Shown: positions 15,809-24,929, counted from the first letter of the stretch. The stretch is DNA of 64,000 nucleotides from Pontibacillus chungwhensis BH030062 (GCF_000770675.1 NZ_AVBG01000014.1:1-64000), one strand, 5' to 3'. The notes: a model not told the origin generated them from the sequence alone. Translations and numbers: made by a program.

Positions 15809-16942
15809 TTATTTTGTTAGAAAGTTCTCTGTATAATAAGGCTGAGCTTCTTCATTAAAAGCGACACCTACAGCCAAGCGCTCAAAATCCTTGTGCAAGA
15901 TATTTTCCCTGTGGCCGATCGAGTTCATCAACCCTTCGTGTGCAAAGATACTACTAGATTGGCCTGCCGCTAAGTTTTCACCAGCCGTACGATAAGCAAT
16001 CCCGTCTTCGGTCATACGGTCAAACGGAGACTGACCTTCAGGATTTGTGTGGCTGAAGTAGTTGTTTACAGCCATATCTTTACTATGATCGCGAGCAGTC
16101 GTCTTAACGGCTTCGTCCCAAGAGAGGACGCCTAAGCCGTGCTCGACGCGGGCAGCGTTTGTTAAATCAAACAATTGATACTCAAAGCCTTCTTTTAGCG
16201 CGGCACTTGGCTCACCGAAGAAGCCTTCCTTTTGCTGCTCCAGCTCTTCGCTAATAATTTGCACAGCGGTAACCGTATTCTGTTCGTGTTTATCATAAAA
16301 TACAGTCACATAGCTCTGGTCTATATTAAATAAGTCATACTCGTCTTTGTTCTGGACTTGATAGCGAGTCAATCCTTTGCGGATGCTAGATTGAGAATCA
16401 GGCATGGCAGACTGGACGGACTGCTTGGAACTACCAATTTGGATGGACTCTTTAGATGAGACCAGGTCCTGATTCGTGTATAAGCCCACAACTTGATTCT
16501 GATCATTGTAAGCGACCATGAAGAAATTTTGATAGTTCTCATGATAGGCTACCCAGTTCACGCCGTATTCATTTAATGAAGCACGCTTGGGAGCTCCGGC
16601 TTGCTCTTCCACCGTTTGTCTCGTATCTCCAAGTTCAATATTGTGAACAGAGAAAGATTGATCAGATGGTGCATCTAACGATGGTTTCTCCACATCTGGA
16701 ACTTCAGGGTTTGATCCTGGGGTTGGTTCTTCTCCGGTTAACCGATCAAATAAGGACTGCACTTCTAAAGAAATGGCGTTTACTGTCCGACGAACCTCAG
16801 GGTCCTGGCTGATCTCGACCACATCCGTTTTCATTTCTTCGTACACACCCTGCACGCCAGACTCGTTAAACGTATCACCATATATATACCACATACCCCC
16901 TGCAATAAGGAGTAGTAAAAACACTCTTCTTAATTTTGGCAT
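15809..16942 (-). CDS. CAP (SCP/PR1) domain protein, YlbC-like
   Basis: The 377-aa protein begins with a signal anchor (RRVFLLLLIAGGMWYIY). A linker leads to a CAP-associated N-terminal domain (about 95-230) with repeated ELGDTRQTVEEQAGAP-type turns, and then to a C-terminal CAP domain with FDLTNAARVEHGL, HSKDMAVNNYFSHTNPEG, AGENLA and HRENIL. Bacterial CAP proteins are secreted or membrane-bound, and their role is unknown. Domain order and size match B. subtilis YlbC. The ATG at 16942 lies seven bases after AGGAG; the longer frame from 17002 lacks a site. Terminator directly after the gene. Confidence 0.88.
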   Translation of the reverse strand: MPKLRRVFLLLLIAGGMWYIYGDTFNESGVQGVYEEMKTDVVEISQDPEVRRTVNAISLEVQSLFDRLTGEEPTPGSNPEVPDVEKPSLDAPSDQSFSVHNIELGDTRQTVEEQAGAPKRASLNEYGVNWVAYHENYQNFFMVAYNDQNQVVGLYTNQDLVSSKESIQIGSSKQSVQSAMPDSQSSIRKGLTRYQVQNKDEYDLFNIDQSYVTVFYDKHEQNTVTAVQIISEELEQQKEGFFGEPSAALKEGFEYQLFDLTNAARVEHGLGVLSWDEAVKTTARDHSKDMAVNNYFSHTNPEGQSPFDRMTEDGIAYRTAGENLAAGQSSSIFAHEGLMNSIGHRENILHKDFERLAVGVAFNEEAQPYYTENFLTK

Positions 16943-17046
16943 TGTCTCACTCCTGCCTGAATCTTGAGTTGTTCTTATCATTGTAGCACTGTCTCTATCC
17001 AATATGCATCAAAGAAGGCGTTCCTAAACACTCTCCAAATAATGGA

Positions 17047-17148
17047 GCAGAGGGACATGTTCCTTGTCCCTTCGTGTTTCGAACTAATTTTGGTAGCTAA
17101 ATAATTCGAGACGTGAGGAGGACAATGTACCTGTCCCTCTGACCCTGC
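17047..17148. repeat. Family B double-hairpin element, copy 2
   Basis: AGGGACATGTTCCTTGTCCCT, a spacer with TTCGTGTTTCGAACTAATTT, then a second arm set ending ACCTGTCCCTCTGACCC. It has the same layout as 15691-15765, with about 20 extra bases in the spacer. Confidence 0.65.
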
Positions 17149-17187
17149 TATACTTTTAATAGATTACATAAGAAAAGGAGCATCATA

Positions 17188-17415
17188 ATGGCAAATATCA
17201 AATACGAAATTATTTCTGAAATCGGGGCGATCTCTGAAAATCCAAAGGGATGGAAGAAAGAACTGAATGAGGTAAGCTGGAACGGGCGTGAGCCAAAGTA
17301 TGATCTGCGGGATTGGGCTCCGGATCATGAAAAGATGGGGAAATGTTTGACCCTTACAAAAGAAGAACTTGTGCAGTTAAAGCATATGTTAAATGCGCTG
17401 GATTTGGAAGATTAG
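17188..17415 (+). CDS. YdbC/PC4 family single-stranded nucleic acid binding protein
   Basis: The 75-aa product has the YdbC pattern: KYEIISEIGAISENPKGWKKELNEVSWNGREPKYDLRDWAPDHEKMGKCLTLT in pieces recognisable as the PC4-like core (GWKKELN, SWN, PKYDLR, W-PDHEKMGKG-type block). As I recall, a Lactococcus YdbC structure shows a PC4-like dimer that binds single-stranded DNA. A role in transcription or repair is likely but not shown. Ribosome binding site AAAAGGAG. Only three bases separate it from the next gene, so the two are an operon. Confidence 0.88.
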   Translation: MANIKYEIISEIGAISENPKGWKKELNEVSWNGREPKYDLRDWAPDHEKMGKCLTLTKEELVQLKHMLNALDLED

Positions 17416-17418
17416 GAA

Positions 17419-18729
17419 ATGAGTAGGGAAGATAACAACCTGGCAAGCAAAGAACGCATTCTACATATGGTTGACCAGGAACTAACAAACTTAGTAGAGG
17501 AGCATAAACAAGAAGTTGATCAGTATGAACGTCAGCTCCGTCAAATGTCAGAGGAAATTTTAAAGTTACAAGAAGAGAACGAACGAATTCGTGTAATAGA
17601 AAGAACGACTAAGCAACAAAAGACAGACTTAGCCTCTGATCAGTCATTTGAAAGATTCAAACCGTTTATCACACATAATGTTATAGATCAGTGGATTGAA
17701 GCATCATCAGAAGAGGATGGGCGATTTATAATAGAGGTTTGTAAGAAATTTTGGATTAAAGGTGACATTGAAATGGTCACGACAATTTTCCGCAAACTTG
17801 CTCGTCGTCCTTATAGCTTATTCCATAATGACCATGAAATTGAAGAAAGCATTCAATTTTTGATGGAGCAGACTCTTGTAGATGACGAGATGTTGGAAGT
17901 GGTAAATGATGCGTTGGTTTGGGAGTTCTTTAATCTTATTATTCATCTTCATGAAGCTCCTTATCGAGACAAAATTTCTTATTTTATTTTCGATCATGCA
18001 GATAGCCTCACAGAGAATATCTATTATATGAATGAACCCTCAATTATGGTCATTTACCTACGTGCGCTTATGACTTATGATTTAAAGGATCTTCTGAAAG
18101 CGTCTCTTCATCATTTGATCGATGTAGAGTGGGAATATATTGAGGATGTTATAAAGAAGAAGGACGTCGCCTTTTTGTTTTGGTATAGTTACCTATTTGG
18201 TATGGAAGAAGCGTTTATAAATACCGTATCGCTTGAATGGTACTTCCCTAAAGAAGAAGAGAATGAAATTAAATTATTCAGGCTTCTAGAGAGACCTGTC
18301 AAGCTTTCAGAGGAAGACATTGAAGGATATATTAATCGTCTTAGGTCTTTGTTAAACGTAAAGGAAACAACATTGCTGAAAGAAAAGTTAAATAATGTTT
18401 CTGAGAATAGTTTTGCTTGGCCACATACAGAACTTACAGAAGACTCGACCTCAAAGGAGCATTCCTTGAATGAAAAGAGCGCTCTTAAAGAACTGGGCTA
18501 CCAAATTAGTGGCTTAACACCGTCCTCAAGGTGGGAAATCCTCCAGAAGGCTGTCCCAGAACTCGGGTTAAGAAGAGTGGTCATGACTATTTCGTATAAT
18601 ATTAAATTACGAAAGGATCAGAAGAATGGGGCAGTTACGTATCAGCGTGCCATCGCAGAATGGGAACATGATCTGGCGAAGCTAAAAGAATGTTATTATC
18701 AAAAAGATTTTACATGGCCTAATCCATAA
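17419..18729 (+). CDS. Coiled-coil protein of unknown function, operon partner of YdbC
   Basis: The 436-aa protein opens with a coiled coil (about residues 10-65, heptads of Leu, Glu, Gln). A long all-alpha middle region resembles helical repeats, and a C-terminal domain (about 355-432) contains LGYQISGLTPSSRWEILQ, PELGLRRVVMTISY and a WEHDLAKLK block. That C-terminal block recurs, as I remember it, in uncharacterised Bacillus proteins, but I cannot name it. No signal or membrane segment, so it is probably cytoplasmic. Tight coupling to the single-strand-binding YdbC gene suggests a nucleic-acid-related role. This is inference. Confidence 0.75.
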   Translation: MSREDNNLASKERILHMVDQELTNLVEEHKQEVDQYERQLRQMSEEILKLQEENERIRVIERTTKQQKTDLASDQSFERFKPFITHNVIDQWIEASSEEDGRFIIEVCKKFWIKGDIEMVTTIFRKLARRPYSLFHNDHEIEESIQFLMEQTLVDDEMLEVVNDALVWEFFNLIIHLHEAPYRDKISYFIFDHADSLTENIYYMNEPSIMVIYLRALMTYDLKDLLKASLHHLIDVEWEYIEDVIKKKDVAFLFWYSYLFGMEEAFINTVSLEWYFPKEEENEIKLFRLLERPVKLSEEDIEGYINRLRSLLNVKETTLLKEKLNNVSENSFAWPHTELTEDSTSKEHSLNEKSALKELGYQISGLTPSSRWEILQKAVPELGLRRVVMTISYNIKLRKDQKNGAVTYQRAIAEWEHDLAKLKECYYQKDFTWPNP

Positions 18730-18800
18730 AGAGTTAGGCTTTTTAACTAAAGAGGAAGACCGAGAGTTTGCTATAATAGAAGAAAAAGAGGAGATTACAA

Positions 18801-19607
18801 GTGAAAGATCGATTCGACTTACCTCATGTCTTAGAACCGTACAGAGAACAATTGGCTAAAACTATGAAGCCTTACATAAGCATTACAACTGAGCTACGTA
18901 AGACAAACCTACGAGAAAGTAAGTTTGGAGGAAATCCGTATTTTCCTAAGGAATTGGACTATCCAAAAGACCTAGAAGGAGCAAATATGCGTCTCTTGGC
19001 GCAAATAAACTTTAGTGAACTTCCCCCTTTTGAAAGCTTTCCTGAATCAGGGATTCTGCAATTCTTTATTTCCCCTCATGATGACGTAATGGGGATCGAT
19101 TTTGACGAAATGACGAATCAATCGTATTTTAAGGTTCTTTACCATGAAGAGGTTTCACAAGATGATGAGAACCTATTAGAGAATGTAGGGAACTATGAGA
19201 TAAGCGAAGAATTTGATTTTCCTGTAGAATATGAGCTCTCACTTTCGTTTGAGATAGAACAAGAGCCCATTTCTTGTGAAGATTACCGAGTGGAAGATCA
19301 ATTAGACGGTACGATCGATGAGCTACAAGACGAGGATTTTCATGGGGAAGATTTGTGGGAAGTATACTTTGAACACTTCTCTGGTGAAGGCCATAAAATA
19401 GGGGGCTATCCATACTTTACACAGAATGACCCTCGCGAAGAGGAAAAGCGCTACAAGGATCACGAAATCCTCCTCCTGCAGATCGATACAGAAGATGATA
19501 AAGGTATTATGTGGGGAGACGCAGGCGTTGCGAACTTCTTTATTAAGAAAGAAGACTTGGAAGGACGAAACTTTACAAATGTCGTGTATAACTGGGATTG
19601 TCACTAG
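18801..19607 (+). CDS. YwqG family protein (DUF1963)
   Basis: The 268-aa protein has the YwqG pattern. Early KFGGNPYFPKELDYPKD is the conserved G-G-x-P-x-x-P block, LLAQINFSELP follows, and later come GHKIGGYPYFTQNDPR and the C-terminal MWGDAGVANFFI block. YwqG is a conserved Bacillus protein; in other bacteria the domain often accompanies polymorphic toxin or immunity loci. The GTG start is supported by AGAGGAG. It is monocistronic with a strong terminator. The protein is very acidic. Confidence 0.88.
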   Translation: MKDRFDLPHVLEPYREQLAKTMKPYISITTELRKTNLRESKFGGNPYFPKELDYPKDLEGANMRLLAQINFSELPPFESFPESGILQFFISPHDDVMGIDFDEMTNQSYFKVLYHEEVSQDDENLLENVGNYEISEEFDFPVEYELSLSFEIEQEPISCEDYRVEDQLDGTIDELQDEDFHGEDLWEVYFEHFSGEGHKIGGYPYFTQNDPREEEKRYKDHEILLLQIDTEDDKGIMWGDAGVANFFIKKEDLEGRNFTNVVYNWDCH

Positions 19608-19613
19608 AATGAC

Positions 19614-19645
19614 AAAAGCCTTAACTTAACGTTAAGGCTTTTCAT
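19614..19645 (+). terminator. Rho-independent terminator of the YwqG gene
   Basis: Perfect stem AAAAGCCTTAAC / GTTAAGGCTTTT followed by CATTTTG. Confidence 0.85.
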
Positions 19646-19651
19646 TTTGTT

Positions 19652-19738
19652 GGGGCAGAGGGACAGGTTCCTCGTCCCTTCGTGTATCGAACTTATTTGA
19701 GAATGCTTAAAGGGACAACGTACCTGTCCCCCTGTACC
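19652..19738. repeat. Family B double-hairpin element, copy 3
   Basis: AGGGACAGGTTCCTCGTCCCT, a spacer TTCGTGTATCGAACTTATTT, then GGGACAACGTACCTGTCCCCC. Same layout as the copies at 15.7 and 17.1 kb. Confidence 0.65.
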
Positions 19739-19807
19739 AATTTATGGTACATATGTTAAAATGTTTCTGGTATAATTTGGTGGTGTGTATGGAAGGGGGA
19801 GGTTTAG

Positions 19808-20407
19808 TTGAGGAAGACGAGTGATCTTGATCCAACGATTGTGAAAGTAGCGATCATTGTTGTAGGCGTTATATGTGCGGGGCTTCTTCCGCTTATTCTA
19901 GTAACGATCCTGCAGGATATATTCTACTTCTCTCGCGATCACATTTACTTTGAAGCGCCATTAGCAGCATACATTTGGGGTGGTTTTGCAATTCTATCAA
20001 TCCCCATTTTTCTTGTGATCGATTTAATCGCTGGGAAGTGGAATGACAAATGGGGGAAGAAAGCGTTAGGCGTCCTAATGACTATTGGTGTAGTTGTGTT
20101 TAGCTTATCTATGTTGTTATCTGTCAGGTCCTATTTTTACTTCGATCCGAACGGGTTGCATGTAAATGGTGCATGGACTCTTGATGAGCACAATATCCAC
20201 TGGAATCACGTAGAGGAAGTTGTGAAGAAAAACGAGAAGAAGAACGGAACTCTTTCTTTAAAAGAGGTTGATTTCGTAACCAAAAATGGAGAGGTCTATA
20301 CAATTACAAACAACAAGAATTGGAGTGATTATCAGTACACGATTTATGACTACCTCGAAAAAGCTGATGTAACCATTACAGAGAAAAGAATAGAGGCTAA
20401 GTCTTAA
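19808..20407 (+). CDS. Membrane protein with three helices, unknown (199 aa)
   Basis: The TTG start follows GGGGGAGG. Hydrophobic helices lie at about residues 11-36, 50-72 and 83-105. A soluble C-terminal domain of about 90 residues follows, with YFDPNGLHVNGAWTLDEHNIHWNHVEEVVKK-like content and a strand-rich end resembling a PH-like fold. Function unknown. It is monocistronic and shares a terminator with the convergent PAS-STAS gene. Confidence 0.7.
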   Translation: MRKTSDLDPTIVKVAIIVVGVICAGLLPLILVTILQDIFYFSRDHIYFEAPLAAYIWGGFAILSIPIFLVIDLIAGKWNDKWGKKALGVLMTIGVVVFSLSMLLSVRSYFYFDPNGLHVNGAWTLDEHNIHWNHVEEVVKKNEKKNGTLSLKEVDFVTKNGEVYTITNNKNWSDYQYTIYDYLEKADVTITEKRIEAKS

Positions 20408-20457
20408 TAGAGTGCTGTCGTTCTAGCAAGCATGTATGTACATAATCCCCTAAGCAG

Positions 20458-20494
20458 AAGCCTGTTACAGCAATAAGCTGTAACAGGCTTTATT
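20458..20494. terminator. Bidirectional terminator
   Basis: A 14-bp perfect stem AAGCCTGTTACAGC / GCTGTAACAGGCTT followed by TATTT, lying between convergent genes. Confidence 0.85.
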
Positions 20495-20501
20495 TAAATA
20501 G

Positions 20502-21242
20502 CTATCTGTAGGATTTCGTATAAATAGCTTCTACTGCGTTCTGAAGCGTTGAGTAGATAGCCATTTCTTTTGGCTTATCGTAGCTTGTGCTCCATTCTTT
20601 AGCTACAGCTGGTCGAATGCCTGTTAGCGTCACGTTAATGCCAATGAGCTTCACGGTTTCCATTAGCTTTTCAATCTTATTTAAGAACTCCAGGTCAACC
20701 GATCGTATAGCTGAGAAATCTAAGATCAGGTCGTGAATGTTCATTTTAGAAATATTTTCTACGCCTTTATCAAGGATGTAGTGAAATTCCAAGTTGTCGA
20801 TAACCGGCTGTAGAGGGAAGAGGGCAATCTGGTTTGTCACGGGAATAATGGTAACCGACATGTCTTCCATATTCTTAACCAAATCTTGCTGTTTTTCATG
20901 ATATGCGGTAACGTCTTGGAACTCTGCTAGTGCACCGATTCGTTCATTTCCTTCGGTAAGAGCTTTTGTCTTTAGTGAAAGGTAAAGGCGGTACTTCCCC
21001 CATTGATAAGGCATGGCGTCGAGCTCAACCTCTTCTCCTGTTGTTGCTGTTCTTTCTAGATGTCGAATGTCTTCAGGTGCGTCTTTGAAAAGATCATACA
21101 CATTCTGTCCAATCGCTTCATCCTGATTCACTTCAAGCAAACATGCCCCAACTTCGTTCAATGCCGTAATGCGAAATTCCGTGTCGATCGCCAATATTCC
21201 AAACGAGAGGTGGTTCATCATTTGATTCGACATTTGGTTCAT
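20502..21242 (-). CDS. PAS-STAS regulatory protein (RsbR-like layout)
   Basis: The 246-aa protein has an N-terminal PAS domain (about 1-118: FGILAIDTEFRITALNE, a central QNVYDLFKD, and ALAEFQDVTAYHEKQQ at its end) and a C-terminal STAS domain (about 125-242: VIPVTNQIALFPL, LILDFSAIRSVDLE, GINVTLTGIRP). This layout matches RsbR-type stressosome co-antagonists and related light- or redox-sensing STAS proteins. No RsbS, RsbT or RsbU gene adjoins it, so partners must be elsewhere. No obvious flavin-binding NCRFLQ motif is present. The ATG has AAGGGGAG upstream. Confidence 0.88.
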   Translation of the reverse strand: MNQMSNQMMNHLSFGILAIDTEFRITALNEVGACLLEVNQDEAIGQNVYDLFKDAPEDIRHLERTATTGEEVELDAMPYQWGKYRLYLSLKTKALTEGNERIGALAEFQDVTAYHEKQQDLVKNMEDMSVTIIPVTNQIALFPLQPVIDNLEFHYILDKGVENISKMNIHDLILDFSAIRSVDLEFLNKIEKLMETVKLIGINVTLTGIRPAVAKEWSTSYDKPKEMAIYSTLQNAVEAIYTKSYR

Positions 21243-21414
21243 AAGAAACTCCCCTTAAAAGTAGATTGCGATTCCATTCAATGATTCCTTGACTATTAAT
21301 ATACGACAATAAGAATCCATCTACCTTTATACTACCTTTATTATTCTAGTAATGAAAATTTGGATGCCTAAAATTTAAGAAACGTTCATACTTTAAAGAA
21401 CTTTTTATGAACAG

Positions 21415-21591
21415 TTACTCGTTTGAAGGGGTTCGAATAAAGCCAAAAGCTAGAACAAACAAGATTCCTAGTAAAATCATACCGATAATCAGTGCATCCA
21501 ACAGATTTCCTTGATAAACAGAAAAACCGATTGGTGGGAGTGAAAACAGGAAGAATACAATAAAAGCCCTAATGAAAAGTGCTTTACTCAT
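21415..21591 (-). CDS. Small membrane protein with two helices (58 aa)
   Basis: Minus-strand ATG at 21591, with AGAGGAG upstream at suitable spacing. The product starts MSKALFIRAFIVFFLFSLPP, has a short loop YQGNLLDA, and a second helix LIIGMILLGILFVLAFGFIR. It ends in TPSNE. It is downstream of the RR/HK/lipoprotein operon but separated from it by a terminator. Function unknown. Confidence 0.65.
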   Translation of the reverse strand: MSKALFIRAFIVFFLFSLPPIGFSVYQGNLLDALIIGMILLGILFVLAFGFIRTPSNE

Positions 21592-21615
21592 ATAAAATCT
21601 CCTCTCTAACGTTGT

Positions 21616-21641
21616 AAAAGCCCCATACTCTTATAATGGGG
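21616..21641 (-). terminator. Terminator of the 22748-21657 lipoprotein gene
   Basis: Stem GCCCCAT / ATGGGGC, followed on the minus strand by TTTTAC. It closes the three-gene operon. Confidence 0.65.
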
Positions 21642-21656
21642 CAATAGAGTCTTTCA

Positions 21657-22748
21657 TTACTGATTCGTACCTTGAAGCTCTAATTTCTCTGCGATTTTGA
21701 GCAAATCTTCCTTTGACAATTCAGGGTTATGACTGAGAAGAGAATAACGAAGGCCATCTTCATCCCATGTTAAGCTCTGAATGACATCTGTTGTATATTC
21801 ACCATCAACCCCACGAACTGTAACTTTTTCGGCAGATTCAAATCCCATACTCATGCTTTCTTCCGGAGTAGGGAAGACACTTAAGGTAAACTGAACCACA
21901 TCTTCTTGTTTGTATTGAATGCTGATTTCTGTTCGATTCATACTCTCTACATCGAATTTTTCAACTTTATCAATCTTGTATTCTTCTTCAGGCAAGTAAA
22001 GGAAAGGTTGACCAAGGCCCTTTTGAGCATCCTCGAGTGTGACAGTTTCAGTCGGGTCTAAAGCGTCAAAAGGCAGTATTTCAACTCCTTCAGGTAAATC
22101 TAACGTAAACGTATTCTCGTTAAAAGAAGGATCGAGCTCAAGGTCTGTTACCGTATATTCGATTTTCATATCGCCACTTTTGGAAATGGTTTTAACGATC
22201 ATCCAACTTTCTTTCTCAATCCAGTATTCCTCCTCACCTCGAAGGCTTCCTTTTTCTTTTGGTGTAGCTTTAATGTGATAGGTTTCGATCCCATTTACTT
22301 CTTCTTCGCCAAGCAATTCAATCGTGTGCGTCTTCCTTGTTTCGTTTAAGGTATTCTGGATTTGTTCACGTTGATTGGAGCCCATTAGGTTAGGGTTCGA
22401 AAGGTCAGGGGCTTCCATTTCATAAGCTTCTTTGTCTCCCTCGGTATAAAGGGTAACGGTTTCCCCGTCATTTAAAGATTTAGACTGCTTGCCGCTTTGG
22501 TCCACGGCAATGACTTTTGTTTTCATCGTTTCATAGTCCATCCATTGTTCCATGGAAGAATCATCGATTTGCTCCTCACCTTGATAGACATCAAACTGAG
22601 CTTTCATATGAAATCCCTTCAAGTCTTTCCCTTCTTCAACGGCGTTTGCCACAATCGCTTCTGGTGATAATCCATTTGCATCTTCCACTGAACATGCCCC
22701 CAATACGAATAATAGTAGTAATCCAATTGAGCTGATCCATTTATTCAT
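21657..22748 (-). CDS. Lipoprotein with LolA-like and DUF4367-like domains
   Basis: The 363-aa protein has the signal peptide KWISSIGLLLLFVLGAC with lipobox LGAC. The middle (about 45-225) follows the LolA/LppX-like pattern of beta strands, with EEYWIEKESWMIVKTISKSG. The C-terminal part (about 250-360), with QYKQEDVVQFTLSVF and a final SKEDLLKIAEKL, resembles DUF4367. Such proteins often accompany regulators and sense or carry hydrophobic ligands outside the membrane. The ATG at 22748 follows AAAGGAG and overlaps the kinase stop by eight bases, so translation is coupled. It is probably an accessory of the kinase. Confidence 0.82.
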   Translation of the reverse strand: MNKWISSIGLLLLFVLGACSVEDANGLSPEAIVANAVEEGKDLKGFHMKAQFDVYQGEEQIDDSSMEQWMDYETMKTKVIAVDQSGKQSKSLNDGETVTLYTEGDKEAYEMEAPDLSNPNLMGSNQREQIQNTLNETRKTHTIELLGEEEVNGIETYHIKATPKEKGSLRGEEEYWIEKESWMIVKTISKSGDMKIEYTVTDLELDPSFNENTFTLDLPEGVEILPFDALDPTETVTLEDAQKGLGQPFLYLPEEEYKIDKVEKFDVESMNRTEISIQYKQEDVVQFTLSVFPTPEESMSMGFESAEKVTVRGVDGEYTTDVIQSLTWDEDGLRYSLLSHNPELSKEDLLKIAEKLELQGTNQ

Positions 22749-24228
22749 GCTTTCCATCTCCTTTAGTTCGGTCAGTAAATGTCATTGTAAAGACAGTTCC
22801 TTTTCCTTCTGCCGACCAGGCGCTCATACGCCCGTTATGCCGTTCAACAATCATTTTAGCTATGCTTAAGCCAAGTCCTGAATTCATATCCTCTTGTTTC
22901 GATCGTGCAGGGTCCCCTTGATAGAAAGGGGTGAAAATCTTCTCAAGCTGGTCGGTTTGAATCGTAGTGCCTTCATTTTGAACGATAATCATCGACTTCC
23001 CCTCGCGCCACGATTGGAGGTTCTCCCTCACGTCTTCAAAAATCCAGTCCGGAAGAGAGGTGGAGGTGTCGTACGCCCCGATGCATATGGTTCCGTGAGG
23101 AGATGTATAGCGTGAAGCGTTGTTTATGAGGTTATCCATCACTCGAATCATTTGCCGATCATTCATGCAATAGGTTCCATGAAATTGGTTCTCTTTGTGT
23201 AATCGAATCGATTGTTGATGTAACGGCTCTTCGTATCCTTCAAACAACATCTCTATAAATTCAGGTCCATCAACAGGGCTTCGATCAAAGTGATACCCCG
23301 CTGATTGAAGCTGAGCAAAAGTCGTTAGATCTTCAATCATTCCTTGTAGGTAATGCGTTTTGGCAATGAGAGTACGTCCATATGTTTGTCGTTCTTCCTT
23401 ACTCAAAGACGTTTCATCGGTAAGTGCCTCAGCATAGGCCCGTACTGATGTTAAGGGAGTCTTGATGTCGTGTGAGAGGGAGGCGATCATCGTTTGTTTT
23501 TCGAGTTGGGCTTTCTTTGTTTTCTCTTGAGCATCTTCAATATCCATCTGCATTCTTTCAAAGTGCTTCATCAGGTTTCCGATTTCGTCTTGTTTCTTGC
23601 GTTGGAACATAGTTGTTTTCTGAGTTGATGCAAACTCCTCCATACCTGTCATAAGCTGCTTCAATGGACGAGTAAACCGTTTATGCAAAAGCCAAATGAC
23701 AAAACTATAGAGCGTGAGGAAGAAGAGTCCTAGAGTAATCAGCACCCACATTCGCCGATCTTCAACGCCTTCGATCCAGTCTGTTCGTTTCAGCTGAATT
23801 TCATAGATCCCTCTCATTGTTTCGTTTTGAAAGACAGGCTTTTTCACTGAAACCGTTTGGTAACTGAAATCATATTGGTAGAGATTCTTCAATACTTGAG
23901 ATTTGTCTTGAAGCATCAACATGTGCTCAGGGTCATCTGAACGATAGACATACAGCCCGTCACTTCGGTAAAGGTTGATTTGTAAATCATCTCTCTTGCT
24001 CACCGATCCTAACTGGTCTTCTATATCTTCCCGAGGCTGCACGTTATAGAGAGAAGGATCGTCGAGCTGCTCTTCAATGGCTTGGATTTCAGATGTTAAT
24101 TCAAATGAATCGACTAAACTTTGCTGGCCATCCCATTGTGTGAGTAAGAGGTAAAACCCATACGCTGCAGCTAAGGGGAGAATCATAACAAGTAAATACG
24201 TACCCATAAGCCAGGTTCTAATCTTCAT
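22741..24228 (-). CDS. Sensor histidine kinase
   Basis: The 495-aa protein has TM1 at about residues 6-27, an extracytoplasmic sensor of about 120 residues, TM2 near 157-177, a HAMP-type linker, HisKA with the phospho-acceptor His in ASLSHDIKTPLTSV, and a HATPase domain with NNASRYTS (N box), DQLEKIFTPFYQ (F box) and GLGLSIAK (G2). The ATG at 24228 overlaps the regulator stop as ATGA. It forms one operon with the upstream regulator and the downstream lipoprotein. The ligand is unknown; membrane or envelope stress is a guess. Confidence 0.92.
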   Translation of the reverse strand: MKIRTWLMGTYLLVMILPLAAAYGFYLLLTQWDGQQSLVDSFELTSEIQAIEEQLDDPSLYNVQPREDIEDQLGSVSKRDDLQINLYRSDGLYVYRSDDPEHMLMLQDKSQVLKNLYQYDFSYQTVSVKKPVFQNETMRGIYEIQLKRTDWIEGVEDRRMWVLITLGLFFLTLYSFVIWLLHKRFTRPLKQLMTGMEEFASTQKTTMFQRKKQDEIGNLMKHFERMQMDIEDAQEKTKKAQLEKQTMIASLSHDIKTPLTSVRAYAEALTDETSLSKEERQTYGRTLIAKTHYLQGMIEDLTTFAQLQSAGYHFDRSPVDGPEFIEMLFEGYEEPLHQQSIRLHKENQFHGTYCMNDRQMIRVMDNLINNASRYTSPHGTICIGAYDTSTSLPDWIFEDVRENLQSWREGKSMIIVQNEGTTIQTDQLEKIFTPFYQGDPARSKQEDMNSGLGLSIAKMIVERHNGRMSAWSAEGKGTVFTMTFTDRTKGDGKHE

Positions 24229-24929
24229 GTTTGTTCTCCGATAAATCGATACCCTGTTCCCCAAACGGTTTCAATCCATTTGGGTTGTTTTACCTTTTCT
24301 CCTAGTTTCGTTCTGAGACTCTTTACGTGCACATTAATAGTGTTGTTTCCTTCGGTGTCCGCTTGATCCCAGATGTGTTCGTACAGTTCAGCTTTAGAGA
24401 ATGTGCGATGTGGATGATCGGCCATTAATAGAAGAAGCTCATATTCTTTCGAAGTAAGTGGGATTACCCGTTCTTCAATCTTCACTAATCGCTTCGACAC
24501 GTCGATTTCAAGGTTACCCGTATAAAGGGTGACAGAGGAAAGAACGCTCACACCTTGGAATCGCTGATACCTTCTTAAATGAGACTCAATTCGTGCCGTT
24601 AATTCACTAAGACTAAAAGGCTTTGTTATATAATCATCAGCCCCTAGTGATAACCCTTTTACTTTCTGCTTATCTTCTTGCCTGGCGCTTACGATTAAGA
24701 GAGGTACATCGCTTTTCAACCGAATGTTCTTGCACAACGTGAATCCATCCATTTCAGGGAGCATGAGATCGACTAACACTAATTGGTAGCGTTCCTTTTT
24801 AAAGTCCTCCCAACCCTCTTGCCCGGTTGATGCCCACGTCACTCCGTACCCTGTTCTCCTTAAATGGTCCCCGATAATCTTTGCGATCTCAGGGTCGTCT
24901 TCCACTAGTAGAATCCGTTCTTCTGTCAT
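24225..24929 (-). CDS. OmpR/PhoB family response regulator
   Basis: The 234-aa protein has a receiver domain (about 5-118), with the acidic pair in LLVEDD, phosphorylation site Asp54 in LVDLMLPEMDG, and Lys in YITKPFS. A winged-helix DNA-binding domain (about 135-232) ends in VWGTGYRFIGE. The first gene of the RR-HK-lipoprotein operon. Ribosome binding site GGAGG-type (AGAGGAGG). Confidence 0.93.
   Translation of the reverse strand: MTEERILLVEDDPEIAKIIGDHLRRTGYGVTWASTGQEGWEDFKKERYQLVLVDLMLPEMDGFTLCKNIRLKSDVPLLIVSARQEDKQKVKGLSLGADDYITKPFSLSELTARIESHLRRYQRFQGVSVLSSVTLYTGNLEIDVSKRLVKIEERVIPLTSKEYELLLLMADHPHRTFSKAELYEHIWDQADTEGNNTINVHVKSLRTKLGEKVKQPKWIETVWGTGYRFIGEQT

Noticed and set aside
22894-23115. 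73-codon plus-strand frame opposite the histidine kinase
   Set aside because: Antisense shadow; the kinase frame carries all catalytic boxes.
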